Shown one piece after another: positions 34,404-43,881 of a stretch of 64,000 nucleotides of DNA. The notes below the pieces were generated by a model. It had not been told where the DNA came from, searched no databases, and worked only from the letters and a program-made list of their open reading frames with translations. Both the position numbers and the translations under genes were made by a program. The stretch's first letter is position 1. Each line of letters begins with the position of its first letter. The DNA comes from DASQHW01 sp038209365 (GTDB taxonomy: Bacteria; Actinomycetota; Acidimicrobiia; IMCC26256; PALSA-610). The stretch is taken from the NCBI GenBank assembly GCA_038209365.1, contig JBBQXS010000006.1, positions 62,001-126,000 of the forward strand, written 5' to 3'.

Positions 34404-35603
34404 GTGCCGTACGCGACGCGACCGATGCACGACGCCGACTCGCACATCATGGAGCCCGCCGACTGGTTGCATCCCTACCTCGACCCGGACGTGCGCGACC
34501 GGTTCCCGCTCGTGTGGAGCTCCGCCGACGAGGACACCACGCCCATCGACGCGGTCGAGAAGGCAGCCGCGCTGCATCGCGATCCCGAGTACCGCGCCGA
34601 GGACGCCGCGCAGATCACTCTCCGCAAGAACTTCTTCGCGACCGGCTCGTTCCTCAACACCGACCGATCGGCGGCGCTGGATCATCTCGGTTTCGCCAGC
34701 CAGCTCGTGTTCGACACGTTCACGAGCCCGCACGTGCTGCGATTCGATCGCGACCACGACTACGCGATGGCGGTCGCTCTGGCGCGCGCGCAGCACCGCG
34801 CCGTGCTCGATTGGTGCGCGGTGGATCCGCGTCTGCTGCCAGTCACGGTGATCCCGGTGGGCGACCCGAGTGCGGCGGTCGAGCTCGGCCGTGAGGCGAT
34901 CGACGGCGGCAGCGCGTCACTGTGGATCGGCCAGTACCCCGCCGGCCATTCGCCCAGCCACCTCGCACTCGAACCACTGTGGGCGATGGCCGCCGAAGCA
35001 GGCGTGCCCGTCGTGCTGCATGTCGCGGGTGCGGGCGGCAACGTCATGCCGCTCGACTTCTTCGACAACGGCCGACCGGTGGTACCGGACTTCCACGGCG
35101 GTGACACGAACTTCAAGAGTATTGACTACTTGTCGATCCCGCTGCCCGTCATGCAGACATTGAACGCGTTGATCATCGACGGTGTGCTGATGCGCAATCC
35201 CTCGTTGCGCATCGGGGTGATCGAGCTCGGCGCGACATGGCTCCCCGGCTGGATGCGGATGCTCGATTCCGCGCACGAAGCGTTCCGCAAGAACGAGGAC
35301 CGGCTGCAGACCATGGACCTGAAGCCGAGCGAGTACGTGCAGCGGCAGGTGCGCGCCACGCCGTATCCGCACGAGGACGCGGGCTGGACGATCGCCAACA
35401 CCGGGGCCGACGTGTGCATGTTCTCGTCGGACTTCCCCCACGTCGAAGGTGGGCGCAACCCGATCGCGCGATTCGAGCGCTCGCTCGACGCGACCGGGAT
35501 CGAACAGGCGGCGCAACGCCGCTTCTACTTCGACAACTTCGTCGACCTGCTCGGGCCGGTGCTCGAGCGGCGCGGTATCCCGACCGCCGCGTACTCGAGC
35601 TAG
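34404..35603 (+). CDS. Amidohydrolase family 2 protein
   Basis: 399 residues. N-terminal metal motif DADSHIMEPADWLHPYLDP, further ligands in VVLHVAGAGG (His) and the C-terminal SSDFPHVEGGRNPIARFE (Asp). This is the TIM-barrel amidohydrolase_2 family, which includes decarboxylases of aromatic acids such as ACMSD. The start is GTG 34404 or ATG 34425; the motif begins right after the ATG. The 3' end overlaps the next, convergent gene by 4 bases. Confidence 0.85.
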   Translation: MPYATRPMHDADSHIMEPADWLHPYLDPDVRDRFPLVWSSADEDTTPIDAVEKAAALHRDPEYRAEDAAQITLRKNFFATGSFLNTDRSAALDHLGFASQLVFDTFTSPHVLRFDRDHDYAMAVALARAQHRAVLDWCAVDPRLLPVTVIPVGDPSAAVELGREAIDGGSASLWIGQYPAGHSPSHLALEPLWAMAAEAGVPVVLHVAGAGGNVMPLDFFDNGRPVVPDFHGGDTNFKSIDYLSIPLPVMQTLNALIIDGVLMRNPSLRIGVIELGATWLPGWMRMLDSAHEAFRKNEDRLQTMDLKPSEYVQRQVRATPYPHEDAGWTIANTGADVCMFSSDFPHVEGGRNPIARFERSLDATGIEQAAQRRFYFDNFVDLLGPVLERRGIPTAAYSS

Positions 35604-36256
35604 GCCGCGACGCGCGAGAAGCGGAAGTGCGCGACCGAAGGCGAACTGACGAACTCGGTGCACTCGTAGCCATCGGGGCCACCGTCGAGATGGTCGAAGA
35701 GCCGCTCACCGCTGTCCAGCAGGATGGGCACGACCGCAACGTGCAGATCGTCGACCAACCGGGCGCGCAGATACTGCTGCACCGTGGAGGCTCCACCGCC
35801 CAACCGCACGTCATCGCCGCCGGCGGCGTCGAACGCTCGCGCGAGCGCCGCCTCTATGCCGTCGTCGACGAAGTGGAACGTCGTCCCGCCCTGCATCGTG
35901 ATCGACGGACGCGCGTGATGGGTGAGCACGAACACCGGGTGGTGGTACGGCGGATCGTCTCCCCACCAGCCCGTCCACTCATCGTCTCCCCACGGACCGC
36001 GAATCGGGCCGAACATGTTCCGCCCCATGATCGTCGCGCCGATCCCTGCGTCGCCGCGTGCGATGAACCGGTCGTCGAGGCCCTCGTCGCCACCTTCCCC
36101 GTTCTCGCCGTGTCCTTCGCGGAAGCTCTTCGTCGCGAAGGCCCACTCATGCAGTCGAGAACCGCCGACACCGAGAGGGTCGTCAACGCTCTGGTCGGGC
36201 CCGGCAACGTAGCCGTCGAGCGACATCGCGAGGTTGTGCACACGGAGCTTCGGCAT
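35600..36256 (-). CDS. Dihydrofolate reductase family protein (RibD C-terminal type)
   Basis: 218 residues with a GGAGGG ribosome-binding site. N-terminal VHNLAMSLDGYVAGPDQS, central IGATIMGRNMFGP, FVLTHHARPSI, and C-terminal GGGASTVQQYLRARLVDDLHVAVVPILLDSGERLFDHL. This is the YyaP/YwjB/RibD-C group of NADPH-dependent reductase-like proteins. Substrate unknown. Confidence 0.88.
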   Translation of the reverse strand: MPKLRVHNLAMSLDGYVAGPDQSVDDPLGVGGSRLHEWAFATKSFREGHGENGEGGDEGLDDRFIARGDAGIGATIMGRNMFGPIRGPWGDDEWTGWWGDDPPYHHPVFVLTHHARPSITMQGGTTFHFVDDGIEAALARAFDAAGGDDVRLGGGASTVQQYLRARLVDDLHVAVVPILLDSGERLFDHLDGGPDGYECTEFVSSPSVAHFRFSRVAA

Positions 36257-36296
36257 TTTCCCTCCCTCGCGCTTCCCTCCCGCGCGATGGTGGAGG

Positions 36297-37532
36297 CTAT
36301 GTGCCACCCGCGGTCGCCAGGCGTGCGGCCTTCGTCGTGAGGTAGTGCTGCTCGCGGGGGTTCGTGGTGCGGGCGGCCGCGGCGCGGAACTCGACAATGG
36401 CGGTCTCGGTGTCGCCGGCGAGCTCGAGGAGGTGGGCGCGCACGGAGTGCAGCCGGTGATGGTCGCCCAGCCGATCGCCGAGGCCTTCGAGCAGCGCGAG
36501 GCCGGCGCCGGGCTCGTCGGCCATTGCGGCGGCGACCGCGCGGTTGAGCGTCACCATCGGGTTTCCGGTCATGCGCTCGAGAAGGCCGTACAGGGCCAGG
36601 ATCTCGGACCAGTTGGTGTCTTCGTGGCGGACGGCCTGGTCGTGGACGGCCGCGACGGCGGCCTGCACCTGGTACTCGCCCACCTGCCCGCGGCGTAGGG
36701 CGCCGGTGATCAATGCGACCCCCTCGCTGATGAGCCCGCGGTCCCAGAGCGTGCGGTCCTGTTCGGCGAGAGGAACCAGCTCGCCGTCGGCCCGGGTGCG
36801 CGCCGGGCGCCGGGCATCGGTGAGCAGCATGAGCGCGAGCAGTCCGGTCGCCTCGGGATCGTCGGGCAGCGCGGCATGCACGCCGCGGGCGAGACGGATC
36901 GCCTCGCCGGAGAGGTCGGTGCGGGCCAGCTCCGGTCCGCTGCTGCTCGCGTAGCCCTCGTTGAACATGAGGTAGAGCACGTGCAGCACCGATCCCAGCC
37001 GTTCGGCCCGTGCGTCGGGCGACGGGAGCGTGAAGGGCTCGTCCGATTCCTTGACCTTCGCCTTGGCCCGGCTGATCCGCTGCGCCATGGTCGCCTCGGG
37101 AACGAGGAACGCGGCGGCGATCTCGCGCGTGGTCAGGCCGCCGACCGCGCGCAATGTCAGCGGGATGGCCGACGGCGGCGTCAGCGACGGGTGACAGCAC
37201 ATGAAGATCAGGATCAGCGTGTCGTCGTGTCCCGCGGGCGGGTCGGGTGGGGCCACCGACCACGACGCAGCAAGATCCTCGCGACGACGGCGCGCGTCGG
37301 CGCGCCGGTACTGATCGGTCATGCGGCGCGACGCCACGCGGATGAGCCACGCGAGCGGGTCGTCGGGCTGCCCCTCGGCGGGCCATGTCGTTGCGGCCGC
37401 GAGGAGCGCCTCCTGCACCGCGTCCTCGGCGTCGGCGAAGTCGCCATAGCGACGGACGACGGCACCGAGGACCCGCGGCGCCAGCGCGCGCAGCAGGCCC
37501 TCGGCGGTCGCTGCGCTGTCGTCTCCCGTCAC
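36297..37532 (-). CDS. ECF42-like sigma factor with C-terminal extension
   Basis: 411 residues from a GTG overlapping the stop of the YCII gene (GTGA). Region 2 GDFADAEDAVQEALLAAATTW and ASRRMTDQYRRADARRRRE; region 4 LRAVGGLTTREIAAAFLVPEATMAQRISRAKAKV. A helical, TPR-like C-terminal domain of about 200 residues follows, including VQAAVAAVHDQAVRHEDTNW and LYGLLERMTGNPMVTLNRAVA. This architecture with an upstream YCII/DGPF gene defines group ECF42, in which the extension replaces an anti-sigma factor. Confidence 0.9.
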   Translation of the reverse strand: MTGDDSAATAEGLLRALAPRVLGAVVRRYGDFADAEDAVQEALLAAATTWPAEGQPDDPLAWLIRVASRRMTDQYRRADARRRREDLAASWSVAPPDPPAGHDDTLILIFMCCHPSLTPPSAIPLTLRAVGGLTTREIAAAFLVPEATMAQRISRAKAKVKESDEPFTLPSPDARAERLGSVLHVLYLMFNEGYASSSGPELARTDLSGEAIRLARGVHAALPDDPEATGLLALMLLTDARRPARTRADGELVPLAEQDRTLWDRGLISEGVALITGALRRGQVGEYQVQAAVAAVHDQAVRHEDTNWSEILALYGLLERMTGNPMVTLNRAVAAAMADEPGAGLALLEGLGDRLGDHHRLHSVRAHLLELAGDTETAIVEFRAAAARTTNPREQHYLTTKAARLATAGGT

Positions 37533-37930
37533 AGCTCCGGGTCGGGGGCGCCCATCACCTCGCGCACCTCGATGGCCTGGCGGATCGGCACGCCGTTCGG
37601 CCCCGGTGCCGCCGATGCCTGCGCGGCGATTTCGAGGGCCCGCGCCGCCGTCTCGACGTCCACCATCCGGTAGCCGGCGAGCAGCTCCTTGGATTCGGGG
37701 AAGGGCCCGTCGGTGATGACCGGGGCGCCGGTCCCGTCCGACACCACGAACTTGGCCTGGTCGGGCCCGGCGAGTCCCTGGGCGTCGACCAGCTCCCCGC
37801 GCTGGGTGAGCTCGTGGTTGAGCGCGTGCTGGAACTCGATGTGGGCCTTGATGTCGGCGGGATTCCACTCCGACATGGGCGGGCACTTCGACTCGACCTC
37901 TCCGTAGTTCTGCAAGAGCATGAATCGCAT
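37529..37930 (-). CDS. YCII/DGPF-domain protein
   Basis: 133 residues with the family segments MRFMLLQNYGE, IKAHIEFQHALNHELTQRGELVDAQGL and the signature VITDGPFPESKELLAGYRMVDVE. DGPF proteins are the regular partners of ECF42 sigma factors. The biochemical role is unknown. Overlaps the sigma start by 4 bases. Confidence 0.9.
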   Translation of the reverse strand: MRFMLLQNYGEVESKCPPMSEWNPADIKAHIEFQHALNHELTQRGELVDAQGLAGPDQAKFVVSDGTGAPVITDGPFPESKELLAGYRMVDVETAARALEIAAQASAAPGPNGVPIRQAIEVREVMGAPDPEL

Positions 37931-38056
37931 CGCTGCATCCTTCCCGTTCCGGGGCGCCGGTCGCGCCGATCACTCAGATGTCGAAGCTGCGACCGCGTTC
38001 TCGACACTCTCCTGAAAAAAAGGCGGAACGTGACTCGGACTCGATGGGAGGTCGAG

Positions 38057-38488
38057 TCAACGCGTCGAGGTCGTCCTCGGCACCACGGGACCTCGTGCCT
38101 TCCGGACGATCGACAACCCGATGGTCCCCATTGCGAACGCGCCGACGATCTCGATCAGGACGACCGTCCACGACATCGCGGTCACGCCCGTGCCGTGCGT
38201 GCCGGGAAACGCGTCGCTGAACGCACTCCACTCCGGGAGAAGGTGGACCGCGGCGACGCCGAGTGCCACCGGCAGCCCGGTGAGTGCAGCCGCCCACGGT
38301 GCGAGCCGGTGCCCCATCAGCACGAGGGCGACGGTGGCCACGCCGAGCAAGGTCGACAGGTTGCCGGCCCACAGCACCTGGTTCGTGACCACGTCGGTGC
38401 CTCGGCGGAAGTGGTCGGCGGTGTGGAGCGCGAGGCCGAGCGCATAGAGCAGCGCCGCGTATCGGAGCCAGCGGCCGTCGTTGGGCAT
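38057..38488 (-). CDS. Hypothetical four-helix membrane protein
   Basis: 143 residues with four membrane segments: LRYAALLYALGLALHTADHF, LWAGNLSTLLGVATVALVLM, WAAALTGLPVALGVAAVHLL, AMSWTVVLIEIVGAFAMGTIG. I do not recognise the family. It is divergent from a TetR gene with a dyad operator between them, so it is probably the regulated target. The gap downstream (37931-38056) holds no gene. Confidence 0.65.
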   Translation of the reverse strand: MPNDGRWLRYAALLYALGLALHTADHFRRGTDVVTNQVLWAGNLSTLLGVATVALVLMGHRLAPWAAALTGLPVALGVAAVHLLPEWSAFSDAFPGTHGTGVTAMSWTVVLIEIVGAFAMGTIGLSIVRKARGPVVPRTTSTR

Positions 38489-38506
38489 GCTCGCCCCTTT
38501 CGCGGA

Positions 38507-38524
38507 CTAGATAGATCGCTCTAG
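38507..38524. promoter_or_regulatory. Candidate TetR operator
   Basis: Inverted repeat CTAGA-N8-TCTAG in the 104-base gap between the divergent membrane-protein and TetR genes, directly upstream of the membrane-protein start. Confidence 0.5.
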
Positions 38525-38592
38525 CGGACGATAGTTACACTGCGGCGGCCAGGCAAGCCGGACGGGCCGGGGCGCGCTGACGAGGAGCCCGA

Positions 38593-39171
38593 GTGACGAC
38601 CACGACCAAGCAGCGCATCCTCGACGTCACGGCGGACCTGTTCCGCCGGTACGGCTACACGGGCACGGGTCTGAAACAGATCGTGACCGAGGCGAACGCG
38701 CCGTTCGGTTCGCTGTATCACCACTTCCCGGGCGGCAAGCAGGATCTCGGCGCCGAGGTCATCCGCCGGTCGGGCCGCATGTACTACGAGCTGTTCGAAG
38801 CGATCGCCGACGCGGCGCCCGATCCCGTCACCGCGGTGACGGATTTCTTCGCGGGCGCGGCCGAAGTGCTGCGTGCCACCGACTACGCCGACGCGTGCCC
38901 GATCGCGACGGTCGCGCTCGAGGTGGCAAGCACGAGCGAACCGCTCCGCGAAGCGACGGCCGAGGTGTTCGAGAGCTGGATCACCGGCGCGTCCGCGCGG
39001 CTCGTCGACGCGGGCGTCGGCGGCGAAGAGGCGCGGGAGCTCGCGATCTTCTTCATCGCGGTCCTCGAGGGCGCGTTCGTGCTGAGCCGGGCGGCGAAGA
39101 GCACCGAAGCGCTCGAGGTGGCCGGCGCGGCCGCGACCGAAGCCGTGCGCGCCGCCTTGGTTGACCTCTAG
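38593..39171 (+). CDS. TetR-family regulator (LmrA/YxaF-like)
   Basis: 192 residues from GTG: HTH TGLKQIVTEANAPFGSLYHHFPGGKQDLGAEVI, then YADACPIATVALEVASTSEPLREA, which is typical of the LmrA/YxaF branch. It probably represses the divergent membrane-protein gene through the dyad at 38507-38524. The stop overlaps the convergent catalase-like gene. Confidence 0.88.
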   Translation: MTTTTKQRILDVTADLFRRYGYTGTGLKQIVTEANAPFGSLYHHFPGGKQDLGAEVIRRSGRMYYELFEAIADAAPDPVTAVTDFFAGAAEVLRATDYADACPIATVALEVASTSEPLREATAEVFESWITGASARLVDAGVGGEEARELAIFFIAVLEGAFVLSRAAKSTEALEVAGAAATEAVRAALVDL

Positions 39172-40103
39172 CCCGTCGGCGCCGCGTTCGTGCGACGTGC
39201 GACCGACACCGAATACGCGCCGGGGCGCGCGCGCAGGATCGCGTCGTCGCTCAACACGATCCCGTCGGGCACCCGCGTCGGGTCGAATACCAGGACGTCA
39301 CCGTCGACGTCGCGGTCGTGCGCGAGCGCGGTGACATCGAGCCGGCCGAGCCGGACGGTCTCACGGTCGTTGGGCCACACCGCCGTCGGGTCGTCGATCG
39401 GGTCGTCGCCCGCGGCCAGCTGCACGTCGACATCGAAGGACACAGGTCCTTGCGCCAGGCGATCCGCGAGCTCGGCGGCGAGGTAGTCGTGCGCGCGGCC
39501 GGTCGCGTCCTCGTCGGTGAGCCCGATCTCGCCGGCGGCGGGTACGAGGTGGTAGCGGCCGTAGCGAACGGTGTCGTCGGCCGCGACGAACCCGAAGGAA
39601 TGGAGCGCGTGATAGGCGAGGGTCGCGTAGCTCGCGGGGATGGGGTGCGTCATCGCCGCGGTGACCGCGGCAATCGCTTCGCCGTGTTCGGCCAGGTACG
39701 CGCCGACCTTCTCGACGTCGATCTCGCCCGTGGTCGGTGCGGGCCGGCGCGCCTCGTTGAAGGCGAGCAGGTCCTCCGGCGTGCGCGCGAAGAACGCGGG
39801 GAGCGAGATCGCGACGATGTCGGTCTTCGTACCGTCGGGCAAATACAGCTTGATGGCCATCCCGCGCGCGTCGCGCGCCGCGTCGGCGAGCGTCGGATCA
39901 CCACTGCCGTTCGAGAAGCGCACGTGGGCGCGCACGTCCCCGACCACGGCGAGATGCGGCGCCCGGCTCAGCGCCGCGGCTTGTGGGCTCGGCGTGAACG
40001 TGCCGGCGCACAACACGCCCTTTGCATGCACGGCTCGGAAGCCCGGGTGCACGCCGTAGGTGGCGTTGATTTCGTCCACCAACTGCTCGGACAGGTCGGC
40101 CAC
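39168..40103 (-). CDS. Catalase-related (mini-catalase) peroxidase
   Basis: 311 residues, much shorter than classical catalases. Distal His in HPGFRAVHAKGVLCAGTF, followed by VRFSNGSGDPTLADAARDARGMAIKLYLPDG. The proximal heme ligand is probably the Tyr in RARPGAYSVSV. Matches the SrpA-like subfamily of small heme peroxidases/catalases. No signal peptide. Confidence 0.82.
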   Translation of the reverse strand: MADLSEQLVDEINATYGVHPGFRAVHAKGVLCAGTFTPSPQAAALSRAPHLAVVGDVRAHVRFSNGSGDPTLADAARDARGMAIKLYLPDGTKTDIVAISLPAFFARTPEDLLAFNEARRPAPTTGEIDVEKVGAYLAEHGEAIAAVTAAMTHPIPASYATLAYHALHSFGFVAADDTVRYGRYHLVPAAGEIGLTDEDATGRAHDYLAAELADRLAQGPVSFDVDVQLAAGDDPIDDPTAVWPNDRETVRLGRLDVTALAHDRDVDGDVLVFDPTRVPDGIVLSDDAILRARPGAYSVSVARRTNAAPTG

Positions 40104-40125
40104 GACGGCAGCCTACGACGCATCG

Positions 40126-42012
40126 CTACACGAGGCTGTCGAGCCACGCCTGGTGCAAGCCCGCGTACTCGCCGCCGCGGTCGATGAGCTCCCGTGGCGG
40201 GCCGTCTTCGACGATCCGGCCGCGTTCGAGCACGACGACGCGATCCGCGATCTCCACGGTCGTGAGCCGGTGGGCGATGATCACGGCGGTGCGGTCGGCG
40301 AGCAGCGTTCGCAGCGCACGCTGCACAAGACGCTCCGAAGGGATGTCGAGCGACGAGGTTGCTTCGTCGAGGATCAATGCCGCGGGGTCCGCGAGGAATG
40401 CACGCGCGAACGCGACCAGCTGGCGCTGGCCCGCGGACAACCGGGCGCCCTTCTGGTGGACGTCGGTGTCGTAGCCATCGGGCAGTGCGCTGATGAAGTC
40501 GTGCGCACCGATGGCGCGGGCCGCGGCTTCGACGTCGGCGCGCGGCGCGTCCGGACGGCCGAGCCCGATGTTCTCGGCGACCGATCCGGTGAAGAGGAAG
40601 TTCTCCTGCGTGACCGTGACGATCGCGCGATGCAGCTCGAGCGCGTCGAACTCGCGTAGGTCGACGCCGTCGAGCATCACGCGACCCGACGTCGGATCCC
40701 AGAAGCGCGCCGCGAGGCGCGCGACGGTCGTCTTCCCGGCGCCGGTCGCGCCGACGATCGCGATCGTCTCGCCGGCCGGAACGTCGAGGTCGAAGTCCGT
40801 GAGCACCGGCCGTTCCCGGTATGCGAAGCCGACCGCATCGAAGCGCAGTGCGCCGCTCGCGTGCGTCAGCGTGACGGGGTTCGCAGGCGACGCGACCGTC
40901 GCATCCTCGTCGAGGACGCCGGACAGCTTCTCGAGTCCGGCGGCCGAGGCCTGGAAGAGGTTGTAGAACTGGCTGAGCTCCTGCATCGGCTCGAAGAAGC
41001 GCCGCAGGTACAAGAGGAACGCCGCCAGCACGCCGACGCTCACCTTCCCGTCGATCGCGAGCCAACCGCCGTAGAAGATCACGATCGCGGTGGTGAGCCG
41101 TCCCACGAGTTGTACGCCGGGCCCGTACGTGCCGGCCAGGCGCTGTGACCAGACGTTCGCCTGACGGTAGCGATCGTCGAGGTGCTCGAAGATCTCCTGG
41201 TTGCGAGGTTCCCGCCGGAACGCGTGGACCGCCTGGATGCCGCCGAGGCTCTCGACGAAGTGCACGATCACGAGTGCGATGGCGTCGCGCGTCGCCCGGT
41301 ATGCACGCTCGGATTGTCCGCGGAACCAGCGCGTCAGCACCCACAACACCGGCAGCGCGACGAGGATCGGGATCGCGAGCTGCGCATTCAGCACGACGAG
41401 CACGACCGCGATGCCTGCGATGAGCAACGTCGAGGTCGCGAGCGTGACGATGCCGAACTTCAACATCTCTCCGAGCGCCTCGACGTCAGAGGTCTGTCGT
41501 GAGATGACCCGTCCCGACGTGTACTTCTCGTGGAACGACATGCTGAGATCCTGGAAGTGCACGAACACGCGACGACGAAGGTCGAGCAGCACGTCCTGGC
41601 CGATCCGGCCCGTGATCATCAGGAACCCGTTGAAGCTCGCGGCGCCGAGCAACGTGATCGCGACGAGGGCCACGACCACCGTGAGGAGTGGCCGCAGGCT
41701 GCCACTGCCGCCGTCGAGCAGAGGCGGGATGCCGTTGTCGATGCCTTCCCGAACGAGCAGCGGCCCGGCGAGCTGCGCCGCCACATTGCACGTGATCAGA
41801 AGGGCCGCAAGTGCGAGCGAGCGGCGGTGCGGTCGCAGCAACGAGCCGAGCAGCCGGCGGCTCCGGCTGCGGAGCATCCCCGCCAATCCGCGTCCGGGCT
41901 CGTCGACATCCTCGGCCGCGACACCCCGCCACGCGTCGACGGCGGCGTCGCCGGTGAGGTCGAGGGGCACGTCATGGTCGACGTCGGGAACCTCGTCCGG
42001 TTCGAATATCAC
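40126..42012 (-). CDS. ABC exporter half-transporter, canonical ATP site partner
   Basis: 628 residues from a GTG overlapping the stop of the partner gene (GTGA). Acidic N-terminal tail, six-helix exporter domain (about 70-370), ATPase with Walker A GATGAGKTT, signature LSAGQRQL, Walker B LILDEATSSLD (catalytic Glu present) and H-loop IIAHRLTT. It forms a heterodimer with the protein encoded just upstream. Lipid or drug export is likely; the substrate is unknown. Confidence 0.92.
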   Translation of the reverse strand: MIFEPDEVPDVDHDVPLDLTGDAAVDAWRGVAAEDVDEPGRGLAGMLRSRSRRLLGSLLRPHRRSLALAALLITCNVAAQLAGPLLVREGIDNGIPPLLDGGSGSLRPLLTVVVALVAITLLGAASFNGFLMITGRIGQDVLLDLRRRVFVHFQDLSMSFHEKYTSGRVISRQTSDVEALGEMLKFGIVTLATSTLLIAGIAVVLVVLNAQLAIPILVALPVLWVLTRWFRGQSERAYRATRDAIALVIVHFVESLGGIQAVHAFRREPRNQEIFEHLDDRYRQANVWSQRLAGTYGPGVQLVGRLTTAIVIFYGGWLAIDGKVSVGVLAAFLLYLRRFFEPMQELSQFYNLFQASAAGLEKLSGVLDEDATVASPANPVTLTHASGALRFDAVGFAYRERPVLTDFDLDVPAGETIAIVGATGAGKTTVARLAARFWDPTSGRVMLDGVDLREFDALELHRAIVTVTQENFLFTGSVAENIGLGRPDAPRADVEAAARAIGAHDFISALPDGYDTDVHQKGARLSAGQRQLVAFARAFLADPAALILDEATSSLDIPSERLVQRALRTLLADRTAVIIAHRLTTVEIADRVVVLERGRIVEDGPPRELIDRGGEYAGLHQAWLDSLV

Positions 42013-43766
42013 GACGCGACCTGGTCTTGAGGCGCTTCCAGCTCTTCGGCGGCCTGACTCAGGATGGCGGCGTAGCGCGGCTCGTGCTCGAGCAAGTCGT
42101 GGTGCGATCCGGTCGCGACGATGCGGCCGCCGTCGATCAACGCGGAGCGGTCGGCGAGCGCGACCGTCGAGGGCCGGTGCACGACGACGAGCGACGTGCG
42201 GTCGGCGAGGATCGGGCGCAGGGCTTCTTCGACACGCGCTTCGGTGTGCACGTCGAGCGCCGAGAGCGGGTCGTCGAGCACCAACACGCGCGGGCGGCCG
42301 ATGATCGCCCGTGCGAGACCGATTCGCTGGCGCTGACCGCCCGACAGGGACAGCCCTTGCTCGCCGATGCGCGTGTCGAGAGCCCACGGCAAGTCGTACG
42401 CGAATGTCGCCTGCGCGACCGCGAGTGCGTGTTCGATGTCCGCGTCGGACGCGCCCGGGAACCCGATCAAGAGGTTCTCACGCACGCTCGCCGAGAACAG
42501 CGTCGCCTCCTCGAACGCGAAGCCGATGTGCGCGCGCAGGCTGCGCAGTGTGAGGTCGCGCAGGTCATGACCGTCGAGTGTGACCCGACCCCCGGCAGGG
42601 TCGTAGAGACGCGTGAGGAGCGTGGCGATCGTGGTCTTGCCGGAACCGGTCGCGCCGACGAGCGCGAGCGTCTCACCAGGCTGGATCGCGAGGTCGACGC
42701 CGCGCAGGACGATCTTGTCGGTGCCCGGATACACGAATTGCACGCCCTCGAAGCGAATCTCGCCGCGAGCGCGGGCGAGCGTCGCCGCGTTCGCCCCGTC
42801 CGCGATCAGCGGCTCCGTGTCGAAGACCTCCCATACACGACCCGCCGCCGTCTCCGCCTCCTCGGCCATCGCGAGGATCCACGCCAGCTCCTCGATGGGG
42901 AACACCAGGATCAGGAGGTACGAGACGAACGCGACGAGGCCGCCGACGCTCAGGCTTCCCCAGGAGACCGCGAACGCGCCGCCGAGGAGCACCGCCGCGA
43001 GCGTGAGATTCGGAATGAGACCGAGCACCCAGATGAAGCGCGTGTGCACACGTACGCGCTCCATCTCGGTGTCGCGCAGCTGGCGGCAGCGCGCGTCGTA
43101 ACGGTTGAACATCTCGTCGCTGCGCCCGAAGGCCTTGATGACGCGAATTCCGCGAGCGGCTTCCTCGATCATCGTCGTCAGGTCGCCGGTCTGGTCCTGG
43201 ATGTCTCGTACGACGGTGTGGTACCGGCGTTCGAACCGGCGACACAGGATGACCACCGGGACGGCCGTCGCGATCGTCAGGAGGCCGAGCCGCGGGTCGA
43301 GATGCAGCAGCAGCGCGAAGATGACGATCACTTCGAGGATGACGATCACCAGGAAGATGGCGCCGAACGCCGCGAAGCGACGGATCAGGGAGATATCGGA
43401 GTTCGCGCGCGACAACAGCTGCCCCGATTGCCACCGGTCGTGGAAACCGACGTCCAGGCGCTGGAGCTGCGCGTAGAAGTCGTCGCGGAGCTTCGTCTCG
43501 ACGCTCGTCGCCACTCGAGACAGCGCGAGACGGCGGCGGTAGGTCAGCGAGAGCTCGACGATCGCGAGCGCGACGGCGAGCGCCAGCAGCGGCACCAGCC
43601 CGCGCTTGTTCCCGTCCCGGATGGGGCCGTCGATCGCGGCTTCGGCGATCAGGGGTACGGCGAGCTGCGCGCCCACCGACACCACTGCCGATCCCGCGAT
43701 GAAGGCCAGTCGCTTCTTGTGAGGGCGGAGATACGGGAGAACTCTCCACAGTGCTCGCTCACGCAC
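42009..43766 (-). CDS. ABC exporter half-transporter, degenerate ATP site
   Basis: 585 residues: six membrane helices, Walker A GATGSGKTT, signature LSLSGGQRQR, Walker B VLVLDDPLSALD with Asp in place of the catalytic Glu, and H-loop VVHRPSTV. The DD-for-DE change marks the non-hydrolytic site of heterodimeric exporters such as TM287/288. Overlaps the partner gene. Confidence 0.92.
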   Translation of the reverse strand: MRERALWRVLPYLRPHKKRLAFIAGSAVVSVGAQLAVPLIAEAAIDGPIRDGNKRGLVPLLALAVALAIVELSLTYRRRLALSRVATSVETKLRDDFYAQLQRLDVGFHDRWQSGQLLSRANSDISLIRRFAAFGAIFLVIVILEVIVIFALLLHLDPRLGLLTIATAVPVVILCRRFERRYHTVVRDIQDQTGDLTTMIEEAARGIRVIKAFGRSDEMFNRYDARCRQLRDTEMERVRVHTRFIWVLGLIPNLTLAAVLLGGAFAVSWGSLSVGGLVAFVSYLLILVFPIEELAWILAMAEEAETAAGRVWEVFDTEPLIADGANAATLARARGEIRFEGVQFVYPGTDKIVLRGVDLAIQPGETLALVGATGSGKTTIATLLTRLYDPAGGRVTLDGHDLRDLTLRSLRAHIGFAFEEATLFSASVRENLLIGFPGASDADIEHALAVAQATFAYDLPWALDTRIGEQGLSLSGGQRQRIGLARAIIGRPRVLVLDDPLSALDVHTEARVEEALRPILADRTSLVVVHRPSTVALADRSALIDGGRIVATGSHHDLLEHEPRYAAILSQAAEELEAPQDQVAS

Positions 43767-43881
43767 TGGACGCTCCTGACACGCGAATTACGACGCTACG
43801 ACGTCGGAAACCCGCGATGCGAGCGATTTACGGCCCGGCCGGAAGTTGCCCCGAGCAGGCTGGTGGCACTAGGTGGAAGAG

